From contig CM050658.1 of assembly GCA_027574665.1 (NCBI GenBank), positions 21,526,317 through 21,590,316 of the forward strand: a stretch of DNA of 64,000 bases. Reading direction: 5' to 3'. The notes beneath the pieces are model-generated. The model worked only from the letters and a program-made list of their open reading frames with translations. It was not told the DNA's origin and did no database searches. This DNA is from Rhynochetos jubatus (lineage: Eukaryota > Chordata > Aves > Eurypygiformes > Rhynochetidae). Every line of letters begins with the position of its first letter. Within the stretch, counting starts at the first letter, position 1. The translations under genes and the position numbers were made by a program. Positions 1-14,200 of this stretch are shown here, piece by piece.

Positions 1-3000
1 CCCCCTTTTAAATGTCTGATGATTTATGGAAATTATTTATTAAGACAACATTAGATAAACCTTCCTGAGTCTAGAGTCTTTTCCCCTAAATGCCCTGCAA
101 GGTAGACGAGTTTGCAATATTTTTTTGAAGATAGTACAGGCCTTAGACCAGTGGCAGTACTGAATTCTAGTGATGAAGTTTCAAGACATTCCAATGAAAT
201 ATCTTTTAAGATATTTCCCCTCATATAATTTTGGGGGATTTTACTTAAAGACTCTCAGCTTTAATAAGTCTTGATCAAAGATTTCTCTATGTTTTTTTCC
301 CCACGCAAGTATGAACCAAACCAGCAGAAGTGATAATGAACTCTTCAGATTCTATCAATTTTTTTCATAGTGCTGTTAAGGACAGACATGTGTGATTCCT
401 CTGGGAAAACATACAGAATTAAAGAAGCAAAATCTAGGAGGAAATTACTGGACGTGTCTGCTTTTTTGTAGGATGTCTGGCATGTACTGACACCTTTGCT
501 AAGTCATGGTCACTGACATTCTAATAGCTCCTGGGATATACAGATTTGACAACTGAAAAGTTTTATCACAAAGTAATTTCTTGAACTCATTTCTGATTCT
601 TGATAATTCAGTTATATAAATTAGCTTTGTCAGTTATCTCCAGTGGCTTCCCTGAGACTGTCAGCCTTATGTAGTTACCTAATTAGGGTGCCCTGTGCTC
701 AGAAAACCACAATTTTTCATTTTTATTTTTAATATCACCTGATAATTAGAATATAAAACCACTGAGTTTGTAGTTTGTCTTGAAATCTCATTGTTTTACT
801 TTATAGGACCTTATACCATATTTTATACCAGGGGATGCTTAGGGCGACACTGAGGCCCTCTGTTCTAGAATAATTCCACTTTCAGTGACTATGAGGCGTT
901 TGCAACGGCTTCCCATTGCAGTCAGCATAAATTATGCAATGTGCATAAATTAAACCCTTCTGCTTTAAAGTGTGCAATCACAAGTGATGAAACATTGGTG
1001 CAAACAACCTTCACAGATTTGGCTACTCCCATTACAGAACTTCTATTTTTCAAATGCTTGTTATTTCAAAACAGAGTATCATTTTGAATGCTGATTTTAC
1101 TGTTCTTTCTCTATTCTTCCCTGCATTTAAGAGATGAGGAGAACAAAATAATGTGACTCGCAGAGGTAGGAGAAGAAATGGAAGAGGTAGTGAAAGCTAC
1201 ACTACCTCTTTTTTTAGTTGTCCGTCCAATTTACAGAAGGTCATGGCAGCTTTTAGATAGAAGCTGAACTGCTGTGGAGCGAGAAACTGTGAACAACTGT
1301 CATCTTCTGACCCCTAAATACATCAGCCCCGCTACTTTGATACAGGAGAGAATCATGTCTTCTTAAAACCTCTTTTTTTTTTTTTTAAGTTGAATAATAA
1401 GAGCAGATTTGAGAATATCTACAGTCAGACCAAACTGAGGCTTTGTGAGAAGAATTTCATGTTCTGAATGCCTCCTCCTTTCAAAACCTGCAGCTGCTGT
1501 TTCTGATGGTTTCAGCAGGAGGGCTAAGGCCCTGGCATAAGGGAGAGCTGTGTTGTGCCTGCTGAGGAAATCACTGCTAGCCTCTGAGCAAGACTCTCTC
1601 TTCCTTGGATCTATTCTTTACATACATTGTATGTTATAGTTTAATTATATGTTCTGGACTTGGCACTGCTTACTTTCTGAAGGGGAAACACTAAACCTTT
1701 CTTCTGCTTGAGCGAAGAAAATACAAAACAATTTACAGCACATCAGTTTATTTAAATACTCGTTGTAGTGCTAACAGTTCAAGTTGATTGGCACCATGTG
1801 TCTCTCTTAAATGGGAGCAGCAGGGATAATTGTGTTCAGGCCATTAATTTGCCATTTACCCTCTATGACACTCTTTACAAAAGAATTAGGCCAAGATTTT
1901 TGCATGGGTAAGGTAGGGGTGTCTGCTATTTGAGCCTTCTCATAGAGCATTCTGAAAAGACTGAGCGTTGACTTTCTGCAGACAGCTTCCAGAAACCGGT
2001 TGCTTTTAAAAATCCCCATCTCAAATCTTCACTGAGAACTGTGTTCTTAAGAAAAAGTTGTCTTTTGGTGTGTGAAACATTCTAACCATGAGAGAGAGGG
2101 AGTAATAACATTTATTTATTAAGTTGTTGTTATGCAGTTGGGGAAGAACAGCATAGTAATTGAAGGGGCTGGCTGTCAGAATGGATTACTTTAACAGCTG
2201 GACGCAGATTATGGTGTGAGTCTAAAGTAATTCTGCAAGCTCTGTTTGAGCCCTGAGTATGCCAATGTATCAGTCATATACTTCCATCGTGCTCACTCTT
2301 TTGCAATGTGGTGGCAGCACTGTGGAATTACTATTGAAAGCTTTCCATGTCTTATTCCCACAGCACACAGTTCTGCAACCTCACTACAAGACAGCTGAAT
2401 AAAGATTGATATTTCAGTTGACACATTTGTGGGTATGGGTGTTGAGTAGTGCCTGTAGCCCTGGGCATAACTGTTGGCAGGACATGAGTATTGAGAGGTA
2501 CCGTGAGACTGGGTAGGTGGCATTCATGGAAATTAGTGACTGGTGTGATGCTGTTTGTCATCCATATAGATGTGCACAAATTTTCAAGTGAGGAAGTTGC
2601 CAGCCTCTCTTCAATAAATTTACAGTCATCCAGGAGCCATTCCTGTTTCGGGGGGATTGTCCTGTAGGCGGTTTTGTCATGAAGTTCATACCTACATGAA
2701 ATGACACGTATCAAAGCAGCAAAGCTACATCCATAGTATATGTGTTAGAGGCAAGTAACTGCTTGCAATACTTAGCCCAGGCAGAGTGCTGCGTTAGCAT
2801 GGCTCTGCGGCATCCAGAAGCTGAATAAGCCTGCATATGTCCTCATAGCATCGATTTGCAGTACTGCAGCCACCTTACATGGGTTCATTCCTACACATTT
2901 TGGAAAAGAATTGCTACTTATGTTTAGGTGCACAAGTACATAAATATCATCCAAATAGCTAGGGGAAAAAAAAAAAAAAAGATTTGGTTGAAACATAAGG

Positions 3001-3351
3001 AAATCCATTATTACTTTTCAGTGAAAATAAAGATAAATGAAAAAAGTTTAAATTTCACAATTATTGTGGCCCAAACACAAACTTTTTTTTTTTTTTTTTG
3101 ATTGTATGGTCTCTTGGTTTAGTTTATTTTTTCGTCTTAAAAAAAGTCACCAAACCTATTAATTTTAAATTGTAGTATGCCTCCTGAAAATAAAAATTAG
3201 AACCTTTGTAAGCAAAACAACAATTAAAATTCTTTAGGCTTCCCCTGCTTGTTCTCTGAGTTTCTCTCATATAATCTGATTGTGAAGTTCAAACTGAACT
3301 TGGATCTCTCTCTCCAACCTGCAGCTTTGAATCAGTATACTGATACTCCTC

Positions 3352-3375
3352 AAAAAAAAAAAAAAAAAAAAAAAA
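3352..3375. repeat. Poly-A tract, 24 bases
   Basis: This is the longest pure A run in the window. The sequence upstream of it resembles no gene I recognise, so there is no support for a retrocopy. A 17-base T run lies at 3083-3099. Confidence 0.9.
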
Positions 3376-5136
3376 TCAATTGGAGCTATAAACTAGAAAT
3401 TAATGTATGCTTATGTGTCATCGCAGAAAGGTTGGATATGTATAGTCTCACAACAAAATTACATGATTTCCATATTGCAGGTATATGCTGTGTAGGTGTG
3501 CCGACCATACATTATGCTACGTGCCAACAGGCTGATAATATGCTGCTTTTTTTTCATAGACTTGCAATAGGTCAGAAAACTTACTCTACATCAATGTTTT
3601 CTTGATATTAGCAGCCACATTTGTTAAAGCTGTTCCTCTAATCCTGGCAGAGCAGAAATCTTTCTGGCGGGTTAAGGTCTGGGAGGCTGTGAAGGGAAAC
3701 ACTGATGCCCAAATGAGGAACAATAATGTATTTATTGGCTAGTTCTTTTCCACAAAAGTAATCTATAGTTTGAGGCTTTTTAGTCCATTTATAAAATGTT
3801 CTTGGTCAAACAAACGGTTTAGTACCTGCAATCAACATGGATCTCTCTCCAAATACCTTTTCTTTGCTTTGTCACTCAGTTTCTCTGGTGGACTATTCAC
3901 TCTTAACGTGTCTTTCAACATTGTTATCCATAGCCTCTTGTCAGAACACACTCATTGGCCTTTCGTTGCCCAGACCCTGTTTAATTGCATTATACCACTC
4001 TTCGTCTTGGTTCTCATGAATGTAACACCCTAATATTCAAGGTGAGCTAAGAATTGAAGGATTTCTTTTGCTTTTTAAGTGAGAATTTCTGAAGAGGGTG
4101 GATGTCATTCTAAGTCAAATTCCACATGATATCATCTGTCAAATTGCTTAGCACAACTTGAATGTTAAGTATCTATTTCATCAGCCTTTCTGTATAATTA
4201 TGGCTCAGTGATGTTATTTTCAGTTCTAGACTGTAGATATAAAATATGTGCTTCCCCTTCTTGATTAAAATAAGTCCTTCATTAAAAGCTACCTCCTTTC
4301 ATTTTCAAATGAATTTTGATGGCAGTTCTTTAGGTGTTTTGCAGGTCTTAGCTAGATGAGGATGTTCTATGTTAGATCACTTCTCTCCCTAACTAGGTGA
4401 TGGCAGAATCTTAGTAGAATAAGGCTAGTAACGGGATGAGTAGGAAATGTGCATGCGGTGGCAATAATTTTATATTTAAGCACTTAACACGTTATACTGC
4501 AAAAAGTTTGTGTAACCTTCCCACCTCCCATCTTCCACTACTATATTCATTGGAAAATAACTAGACAAACCTCAAGCTTTAGGGTTTTGGGTACATTCAG
4601 CGCTTTTTCTTTAACCTCTTAAATTTTGTCCTGCCTTAGGTAAGCAGTAAACTTTTAGCACATATGTTGTAAATGACTGCGCCCCAGGGCTGCAGCAGTA
4701 ACATCAGTTGCAGCTTTTGAAAAGTCTGGAAGACTGAATAGGTTCTGCAGCATCTGTACAGCTGACAAAGACTTGGTGATGATTAGATGTTTTCAGATGT
4801 CTCCATCCTCCTACCCCATCATTAGAAGCAGGTGAAGGAATTTCCCTTCATCCTCAACCTACTGATGGTGAAAGCAGAAAGAACCAGTTCAGATCTTCCC
4901 CAGGTAGCCCAAAGACTTGTTTTAGGCATGGCTTTGAACGATACGATCATACTTTCTACTCCCGGAATAGATTGTTTCGGCCAATGACTGAATCAAATGA
5001 AAAGGAGGAAATATTTCATATGGGTAATTGTAGGTTGGATTGTATTTGACTTAATACTCAACCTAAATGTATTTTACTGTAATTCATTACACTATCTGTA
5101 TAACTACAGGCACATTAGTTATATATATGGATATTG

Positions 5137-5425
5137 GTCTCCTTTCCCAGGTAACAAGCGATAAGACAAAAGGAAGTGGACTCAAGTTGTGCCGGGGAAG
5201 TTTAGATTGGATATAAGGAAAAATTTCTTCACTGAAAGGGCTGCCAGGCATTGTAACAGGCTGCCCAGGGAGGGGGTTGAGTCACCATCCCTGGGGGCAT
5301 TTAAGTGATGTGTAGACGTGGTGCTTAGGGATACGGCTTAGTGATGGACTTGGCGGTGTTAGCTTTATGATTGGACTCAATGATCTTAAGGGTCTTTTTC
5401 AACCTAAATAATTCTGTGATTCTTT
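5137..5425 (+). mobile_element. CR1 LINE, 3' end, sense orientation
   Basis: This is a 5'-truncated CR1 non-LTR retrotransposon. Landmarks are the conserved stretch beginning GTAACAAGCGATAAG, a segment with TTTAGATTGGATATAAGGAA, then CTTCACTGAAAGGGCTGCC, CAGGCTGCCCAGGGAG, GAGTCACCATCCCTGG and GATCTTAAGGGTC. It ends in the typical CR1 unit ATTCTGTGATTCT. The encoded part corresponds to the last residues of ORF2 and the 3' UTR, including the frame that reads FRLDIRKKFFT-like in intact copies. It looks moderately diverged. The orientation matches the host gene. Confidence 0.9.
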
Positions 5426-6836
5426 AATATAATACAGATATTATAGAGCTTTTAACTATATCAGAGTACCTGTGAAATTCAGTTAATTTGTTTTCAGTCA
5501 CAATTTCTCTGGGAGGAAGGGTAGTGTAAGTCTAGGGTCTCTGAGGTCGTCTTGATAACGTATAATAATAATTTCAGAGAAAAATTTGCTCGGGATAATT
5601 TATGTAAAGTTTAATGTTGGAAATTTTTATGTGAACATGTATATGAGTGCATGCAGGTGTGCAAATATATTTATGGAAACACACATGGAAAGAGCCGTGA
5701 CCAGTTCCTATAGAGGTTTGATTAAGCTGAAAAAAGGCATCAATAACTGAAATTAATTGTTCTGTGTGTATAATTAGCAAATTGCTAATTGCTTGCTTTA
5801 GGCTGTGTAAAAATGATAAGGTGTCTGTAAATCTCTGAATGTATGGATCTATAACAACTTCTGACCTTACATACCAGTTAAATCCAACATTCATTGTTCT
5901 GGAAAATTGAGATTCCTGAAAAAAAAATCTTTTAACCGTCTATAGGGTATCTTTCAGGCTGAAGAGCAATTGAAAAATCTCAGGAGAATTCAGGAAATCA
6001 TTGAGCATTATAAGACTAAATTTTTGTACTTTCTTTTAACTTCTTCATCCATACAACCAGGAGTAGCCATGTTTTATTTATAGGCTGTAAATAATTTACA
6101 TTTTTTTAAATCTGAGTGTTTATTTAAAGCTAAACCAAGAAGGGCATAAAAGCTCCACGCATCCCCCAGATGAGAGAATCATTCCTATATAAAAAAATTG
6201 TTCTCATGAATATAATGCTAATTTATGTTTCTGGAAACTACCATGGAAGCCTGGTTCTGCAGGTTTCCTGTGTGAACATCAGCAATTCACTTGATTTTTC
6301 TGTTTGCAAATTCTTGTTTAAAAAAACCATCATCACACTCTCTCTTTTTCTTGTTTACTATGTTAGCAAATTCTTCAGCCCCGGACTGTGAACTATGAGG
6401 GGTGTTCTTAAAATATACGAGGACCTAAGTTTTTAAAACATGATGTTTGACAGTTTTGAAAACAAATGTGTTAAAATTGTAATTTCAGTTAGAAAGCAAA
6501 ATTTATGGAAGTAAACGTTACAAGGTAAAAATGAAGGTTAGAACTTCTTCTTTTTTTTCCTGAAAAGAAACACCTGCAGTAAAATTGAAAAGAAACCACT
6601 TATTGTTGAAATATTTTATTTTGGGCTTACATATGCCAGTTATTAATTAAAAGAAATTTGGGGTTTATTATTTGACTTATACAAAATCTATTTTACATCG
6701 TTGTTTTATTTTATCACTGACTTGCAAAAATTAGACATTTGTTCATTTTTAGCCAGATGTAAAATCCGCTGAGAATATTCAATGTTTTCCTTCTGTCTCT
6801 TCTCTCTTAGCATGGTGTGTTTTCAGCAGCCAGTAA

Positions 6837-7103
<267 letters not shown>

Positions 7104-10100
7104 TGACCCTCTTGTGTTCCAAGCCTATGTTGTAATTTATTTTTATTTAAATCAGAATGGTAGAATTTCACGTGCATCTTGCATGTAACTATACTTGGCC
7201 GCATATAAATTGTAGTACTAGGTAATTAAGAATTAGTCACACTTTTCATTGTTTTGCTCCTCTTGGTTTTAATGATTTGCTTTTTCCCTGATTCTTCTAG
7301 ATAAGGCTGGTTGGTTTTGTTTTCCTTCGGTTTTGTTAATTTAGCAGACTCCACTACTGGCCAGTTCTTGAACGCTGAAATCAATACCAGGTCGTGTTGA
7401 TTTCTGTGCATGAGAGATCCAAAATTTGACTTTTGTCCCAAACTGACAGGAGTGGAAACTCTCAGTGGCACAAGTAAATTACACGTAAACAGAGAGAATT
7501 CAGAAATATAAACAACCTGCAATGAATGCAAATGGAACATCAAAACCAGAAATAATGAAAAATTTCAGAGATAAAGATGGGTGTATTAGGGAACAAAAGA
7601 AAAAGTATCTAGTACTGTTGTAACTTTCTGAGTGAATGTCATTCCATACTGGAAACCCACCAGAGACACTACATGGGGGGTTGGAGAGGTCGCCCCTGGA
7701 GTAGTAGCAGATGTAGTTCTGAGTGGAATAGAAGAGCCATGGTTCTGGAGGGGGGTTCTGAAGAAAGCAGTAGTTTCTCATGTTGGAACCAAAGAATACA
7801 AGAAAAAAAATGGTGGATTGAAACATTTTGTGCATTTAATTTTCAGTTGTGTATTACTTAGCGTGAAAGTGTGGTATGATTTTTTGTTTGTTTGTTTCTG
7901 TTTTAGTATTCTATATTTATAAATGACATATTTGAAATGTAGTGTGGTTTGGTTTTTTTTTTAATTTAGAAAATGTCAGAGTAAGATTTTTTTTTTTTTT
8001 TAAACCTTTCTCAACAACATACATCCTTCTTCCTAACAAAATTTTGACTGAAACTATTTGCTGAGTTCTGTCTGTATTTGCCAACTGTGTCAGTCAATCT
8101 GGTACTGCATTTTTCATCTAAGTACTTGCATACACAGATTTATGCAGGCCCACTTTCATCATCACCACAGGAAGAATGCTGAGACAGACTGTCTAGGGAT
8201 GCATATAAGCATGAATAGTTTAAAGGAAAGGGAATAAAAACCTAAAGAGAAAAATATAGAGAAATCAAGGTGGTATAAGGGAATGACAAGAGAAATATCC
8301 ATATGGCTTTGAAGCATGCACTCTAGGGAGGTACAAAAGTGGTTTAGAGTTGTCTGAGGAACTACAGCTGGCAGTGAAGAAATGAAACCGAGCAAAACTA
8401 ATTTTCTTTTTTCCATCAGAAGGAATATTTGAAGATGGAGATCTATTCTACCATAGTATAATCTGACCCAAGGGTGAAGGAAAAACCATGCATTGTGAAT
8501 ACACATGGGTGCATGCATGCAGGGTGGTGCAAAACTGCACTGTACTTCAGAAAATAGAATCGGTAGAAATCATTTGCTGATAGGGAGAGACTGTAGTGAT
8601 TTCAGAAAGGATGTATTTTATGTTTCTGCATTTCTGTAATTTACATTGGGATTTTTATTGTTCTTCATATACATATCACATGAGATTCCTTCAGTTTATA
8701 TCGTTTCCCCAGATCTCACACCCACCCACACCCACCCTGCCTTATTTCAGTATGATTTTGATAACCACCCTTCTGCTGAGGTTAGGTGAAACAGCTTGAG
8801 AAAGAGACCTGCCTTGCCCACTTGAAATGAGATAATAAGCTTTTCAACTGAGCAGAGATAACTAGCAGTCTTGCAACAGAATTGAAAAGCAAATGGAATT
8901 AATCCCCAGTATTCAACTTCATAGGTCTCAAACTTAAAAAAATTAGATCAATGCCCAATAAGAAGTAGACTCATCACATATTTACACTACTTCAGTGGGT
9001 TGATGATGAGCAACAGTTGTTTCCAAAATCATGAGACAGCAGATTGTTAGAGTCCTGTATTCCTCAGGAGTCACTGTGGTATTCAGCAGAAGATCCTTTG
9101 CTTCTCAAGAAACATGCAGTAAGGATCTTTCATAGCCAATACTGATAATCTGTTCTTCCATTTCTGCTCCTGTAATTAGTAAGAAAGGCCTTTTACTAGA
9201 CGAATTTGTGACATTGCAATTGGTTTCCAATGATAGCTTTCTTTTCCTGGACATACATTCCCTTTTTAGATGTATTTAAGAATTTTAATATTACTCTTTC
9301 CACTTATTAGAGCCAAAGTCACTGGAAATCTGTGCCATCTCGCTGCCTTCCCAGACCAAAGACATAGCAATCGGGTGTTGTGGATGCTATGAAGAAATGT
9401 AATGCTCTGAAACACAGATGACAGAGCAGTTTCAGGGCTGCAGTTTCCATTTCTGATATATTGACATTATCAAAGTTCATAAGTAAGCTCATCCATTCAT
9501 AGTCCTTCATGCTAGATTGAATTTATTATGAGCTCGTTTCCAGGAAATATTTAAGATTGACTTCTGGAGTTTAACATAGTATTAAAAGTGGGTTTCGGCT
9601 ACCCTGTTAAATTTGCTATATACTTCATTCTATTGAGTCATTTCAATGACATAACACATTTATTCAAAGCAGAAAACTTCTTGAAGTTTTATCACTTTCA
9701 GAAACGTTTTCAAAGGTAGCTGTTCTGTGGGCTAGAATAGCTAGAGAGAAAGGGACAAAAGGGAGAAGCGGAGAGAGAGACTTACCATCTTCATGCAGCT
9801 GTGTTCTGTGAAATATTCAAGAGGTTGGTTTACTCTTTTCCTCTTTTTGCTCTGCATCCTAATCCACGGTGAAAAAAATCTCGAGCCTTAAAAAAAAAAC
9901 CATCGTTCTCCAGCTAGCCCTACCACAGAACACATCTACACAGATTATGAATATTTAATATTTTAATCTATTAAATGTATTACATCTAACATAAACTTCA
10001 ACTCCAAATGAAGTGCTTGTGACACTGTTAACGAGATGTTTCAAACTTTTCCATTACTGTTCTTGCAAGACATCACTGTCTCACAAAACAGTGTAGATTT

Positions 10101-10812
10101 CCATTCCAACAGATGTGTAATATCAAAATAATTTCAGGTGGTTCTGACAGATTTCAGGAGAAACATACTTGTGCCTTTTCTGAGGTTCTTGCCATTAATT
10201 AATCAATGTTAGATCTGAAGTTATTTGTATGCTAGCTTTCACATTTAAAATGTTGCATATGTGCTAAATGAAGGGTCTTAGAATGCGAAGCTCAAGATCA
10301 AAAGGAGAAAAACATGGTAATGTAATGTTATCACAATGTTATGCATGCATTGCAACTTGCTGAGCTTGATAATAAATGATACCCATCTTACAGGGAGTAT
10401 TTTCAGTAGCTAGCACAAATGCTTCCAAAGATAAGGTTAAGAACTAGGTACAAGTCTAAAGAAAGTTAATTTTCTAAGCATTTAATGTATAATTCTAGAC
10501 TGTGATCGTTAGAGCCTGGTTTAGTATCTTCCCAAAATATTTATGATTGCTAATTATGACAATTCTGAGTATTCCTATATTGTAGTGTTCCTACATAGTT
10601 GCTGAGTTTTGCTAATTTTTGATCTTCATATAAAATTCATGAAGTGTTTGACTACCAGGAAATCGGTTCTTTTTTGGATCTTGACTATCTATTTATTAAT
10701 TTGACTAAATGTCCTTGTTCTTTAAAGTTTGAGAAAGGCACACCAGAAGTTCTTAATCTATTTTTCCCAAATTACTTGTGGAAGGAAGTAATCCTAATAT
10801 TTTCCTTTCTTC

Positions 10813-10833
10813 TTTTTTTTTTTTTTTTTTTTT
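10813..10833. repeat. Poly-T tract, 21 bases
   Basis: This is an uninterrupted run of T after TTTCTTC. No retrocopy body was recognised on the side where a minus-strand poly-A tail would place it. Confidence 0.9.
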
Positions 10834-11096
10834 AATGAGAGTATGGGAGTTTTTTCAGATCGTGATTGCTCCTCGGAGCTCATAGTGACTCCTCACTTGT
10901 AGCAACTTCTGCACAATTCCTTTTGGAATGGGGAGGTTGACAGACTTGGAGTTATGTAAAGGCATTATGGTAGTGTCTGTGTTATTCATGAGTCCGTTCC
11001 TTGTCTGTGCGAGCATCTTACTTACTTTTTGAATGCATCAACACATCCCTGTCTGGTGCTGGTAATATTATTTTTGGAACCCTGTCAGGTACATGG

Positions 11097-11290
11097 ATTT
11101 CTAGAATTGCAAAACTGTACAGTTGGAGGGGATTTTTGGAAGTCTCTTGTCCAGGCTCTTGGTCAAAAAAGGATCAACACTGAACTCAGAACAGTTTTCT
11201 TAGTGCTTTGTTAGGCTGCATCTTAAAAACCTCCAAGGATGGAGATTTCACGTGTCTTGGGGCAACCAATGCTTAATTATCCTTGTGATA
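11097..11290 (-). mobile_element. CR1 LINE fragment, old, antisense
   Basis: On the plus strand this shows the reverse complement of a CR1 3' region. A degraded GAATTGCAAAACTGTACAG stands where the tail begins, then TTGGAGGGGATTTTTGGAAG, CTCTTGTCCAGG, and the landmark CTCCAAGGATGGAGATTTCAC followed by a GGGCAACC-like stretch. The divergence from the usual avian CR1 pattern is high, so this is an older copy than the one at 20731-21627. The ends are approximate. Confidence 0.75.
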
Positions 11291-14200
11291 TGGGTAATTC
11301 ATTGATTACTTTTTTCCAATATGTAGTATTCATTCCAAAGTCTAATTTTATTACTGAATTATATTTCTTTTTGCTGAAGTTGTTAATTTCTGTCATCCAC
11401 TCCTGATTAAAACTGTGTCATCTGTGTTCCCATGTAGCATGGGTTTGAGTGCCTGCAATTGTTCATGAACACAAAGTGACTTAAAAATCCTTCTATGTCA
11501 GCAAGCTAAGTTAACAGCAGGATTTTTACTTTTTTTACCTTGAGTCTTTCCTAGTCAGCATCACTGGCTTATTCATGAATAGGAGTGACAGCTAATCAGC
11601 ATACAGTATGTCACGTAGCCACAGGACAACTGGTCAAACTTGCTTATATCTTTATAACACCATTGCATGATGCACCTCTGTTCTGCGTTGTGCAGAAGAG
11701 CACTACTTCTGCCCGCTCCGTGGATGAGGAAGGGTTGAATTAAAAGTGTTAAAAAGCAATCCACGCCCTTGCTAATATTCCCAAGTATAGATATTAGAAC
11801 ATTTTACCACAGCCCCGTCTTTGTATTTTTAAAGGTGATATCTTGTGTTTGAAAGCAAGCCACAAAGAGAAAAGTAAAACTCCTTGTAAAAGGGAAAGTA
11901 ATATAATAATGACTAATAAATTTGGATCCAAAGGCTTGTTTAGGCAAGTGAGTATTTGATGGATAATAAATGCCATAAGCTACCCTTGTCCATGTACAGT
12001 ATCTTTTACATTTCTCGGCAAATCAAGCTAAGACCCTTTCTGTCTTATTGCAAAGGATTGGACCTAATGAACAAATAACGCAAAGTCTGCTGAAGACTTC
12101 AACAGCTCTGCCAAAGGGTATTATAGCAGGGTATCTTGGCAATAAACATTGCCAAAAAGACAGCTTCCAACTTACAGAATAGGTGTAGCACACAATATTG
12201 CCATATGAATTTGTACCCCAAACCATTTTCTTTACTGTGCATGAATTCTATGACAATAGAAGACTTTATTGACTAATGGTTTGGTTACAAAAAGCAGACA
12301 ACAGAAACAGCCTATTTTACTTACAAAATAGTAAACTATGTTCAGATTTACATTGCGTTCCAATTTGTCCTCTGAAACGTTTCCATAAAGAAAGTTGGGT
12401 AGCACCAATAAGTGTGATGTTTCTGATATAATTTGTCAGGGTAACACTAAAAAAAAATCTCGATAGCTGGAGGAAAATTGCATTTGGTCTGAGAAACATA
12501 TTTATTAAACAACAACAAAAGATTACTGTTGTAAATCTGCATGCCAGGTTTCGTCATCATATGACCCAACATAAAATCAGCGTTTTCTGATATGAAGTGT
12601 TAAAAGAATATGGTTTTGTACCTTCAAGATTGTGTTATTTAGTATTAGAATATCACACTACTTGTATGACCACTAAGACCAAGACTGTTTTCTGAATGAG
12701 TTCTCATTAGTATCATAAAGACTATGCCTCTTTTCTGTTGCCAGAGCCAACCCAAACTGTTCTTTAACACTGTTTTGTACTTTTCTGTTAGCCACTGGCC
12801 AGTGTGTGGTGAGAAATCCTTCTCGTATTGTTCCAGGATCATCTGGAAGAGGGAAAACTCTTAAGAGTCTGTCTTCTAATTTTTCTGGAATTAATTTATG
12901 TATCATGGAGATAGGCTTCAGAAATCACTGAATAATATTCTCCCTGACTTTGATCCTTTCTTACTCTGTGTTGGATTTTCCAAAGTTCAACATCATCCTG
13001 ATCTTAGAGTGTGTTAACTTCACGGTGTCTCTCCACTTGATATATGTTAAAACTGCCACAGAAGGAGAGGCTAATAAAAAAAGGATGATGCTGAAATGTA
13101 TAGTCAGGAGTGTTGTCCTGACTTGGCACAAGAACATGCAGGGAGCTTCAACTCTTTCACAGGTAGCAAGTGTCTACAAAACAATCTAGAGTGGTAGAGC
13201 AGAGCTAAGAGCTGCACCCCCTGTAAAAGGCTGTGGATGTTGCTCTAAAGCAAATCTGTTTTTTTCAGATCATAATCAACTTTGAAAATGTCTTGCACAG
13301 TCTTATCAAGTTTTGACTTGAAAACATGCTAGAAAACATGAATATGTTTGTGTGTCATTTGCTATGACCTTGCACTCTGTAGGTACAGGCAGCATTGCTG
13401 CAAGGCAGTGCTGTGCCCCCTTCTCTTTAAGTGCTACATAAGAGAAAGCACTGGCCTAGCTACTTTCTCTACATAAACAAGAGTTGTCTAAAATGCTTGA
13501 TAAAACAGTCCTGCAAGTCGAAAGCTAAAATAATAGTTTAATGATTACACAGTATCTCCTCACGAAACATAGTGACTTTTCTCCCAGTTTATCATGGGGT
13601 AGCCTCATGTTATCCATTGCATGTCTAAAAAGGATACTGTTAGCTTAAGAAAATAATTTGCAGTTCATCTTTGTAAACTGTTAGAAATGACCTTGCAAGC
13701 TTTCTTGGTGACGTAGTTGTCATATATAAACAGAAAAGATGAGGCACTCTGATTTTTTTTTTCATTATTCATTCAAGCATTTCACTTTCTACCATGACAT
13801 CATTGAAAAGGATATAAAACCCTTAGCAAAGCAGAGAAATTTATTTTCTTAAAGGCACAGCAGTACTGTTTTACCCACCACATGTAAGCAGGATATTGGG
13901 TTGAGTATGTGTAAGTGATGGCATAATTTGTTATTTTACTCTTATGCTATTGAGTTTTTTGATTTTGGGGCTGGGTTGGTTTTTTTTTTGTTTGTTTTGG
14001 ATTTCCCCCCCACCCACCCATCCCTGTGCAGTGTCTTAACGTGTAATGTTCTCCATAGTACTTTTCTGCTTAATGGTTCAAATGGGAGCCTGTCTCATTC
14101 TAAATGTTATGTTTGGCAAACTTGGTTAAATTCCATAGACACCCCGAGATTTTTGCTGAAGTGTTTTATTAAAGCTTTACACGTAAAGCTTAGTCAAGAG

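Noticed and set aside
1182-1210. A let-7 microRNA gene, because of GAGGTAGT
   Set aside because: The let-7 mature sequence does not continue and the stem is far too short for a precursor.
3083-3375. A processed retrocopy suggested by poly-T and poly-A tracts
   Set aside because: No gene-like body, target duplications or polyadenylation signal were found around the tracts.
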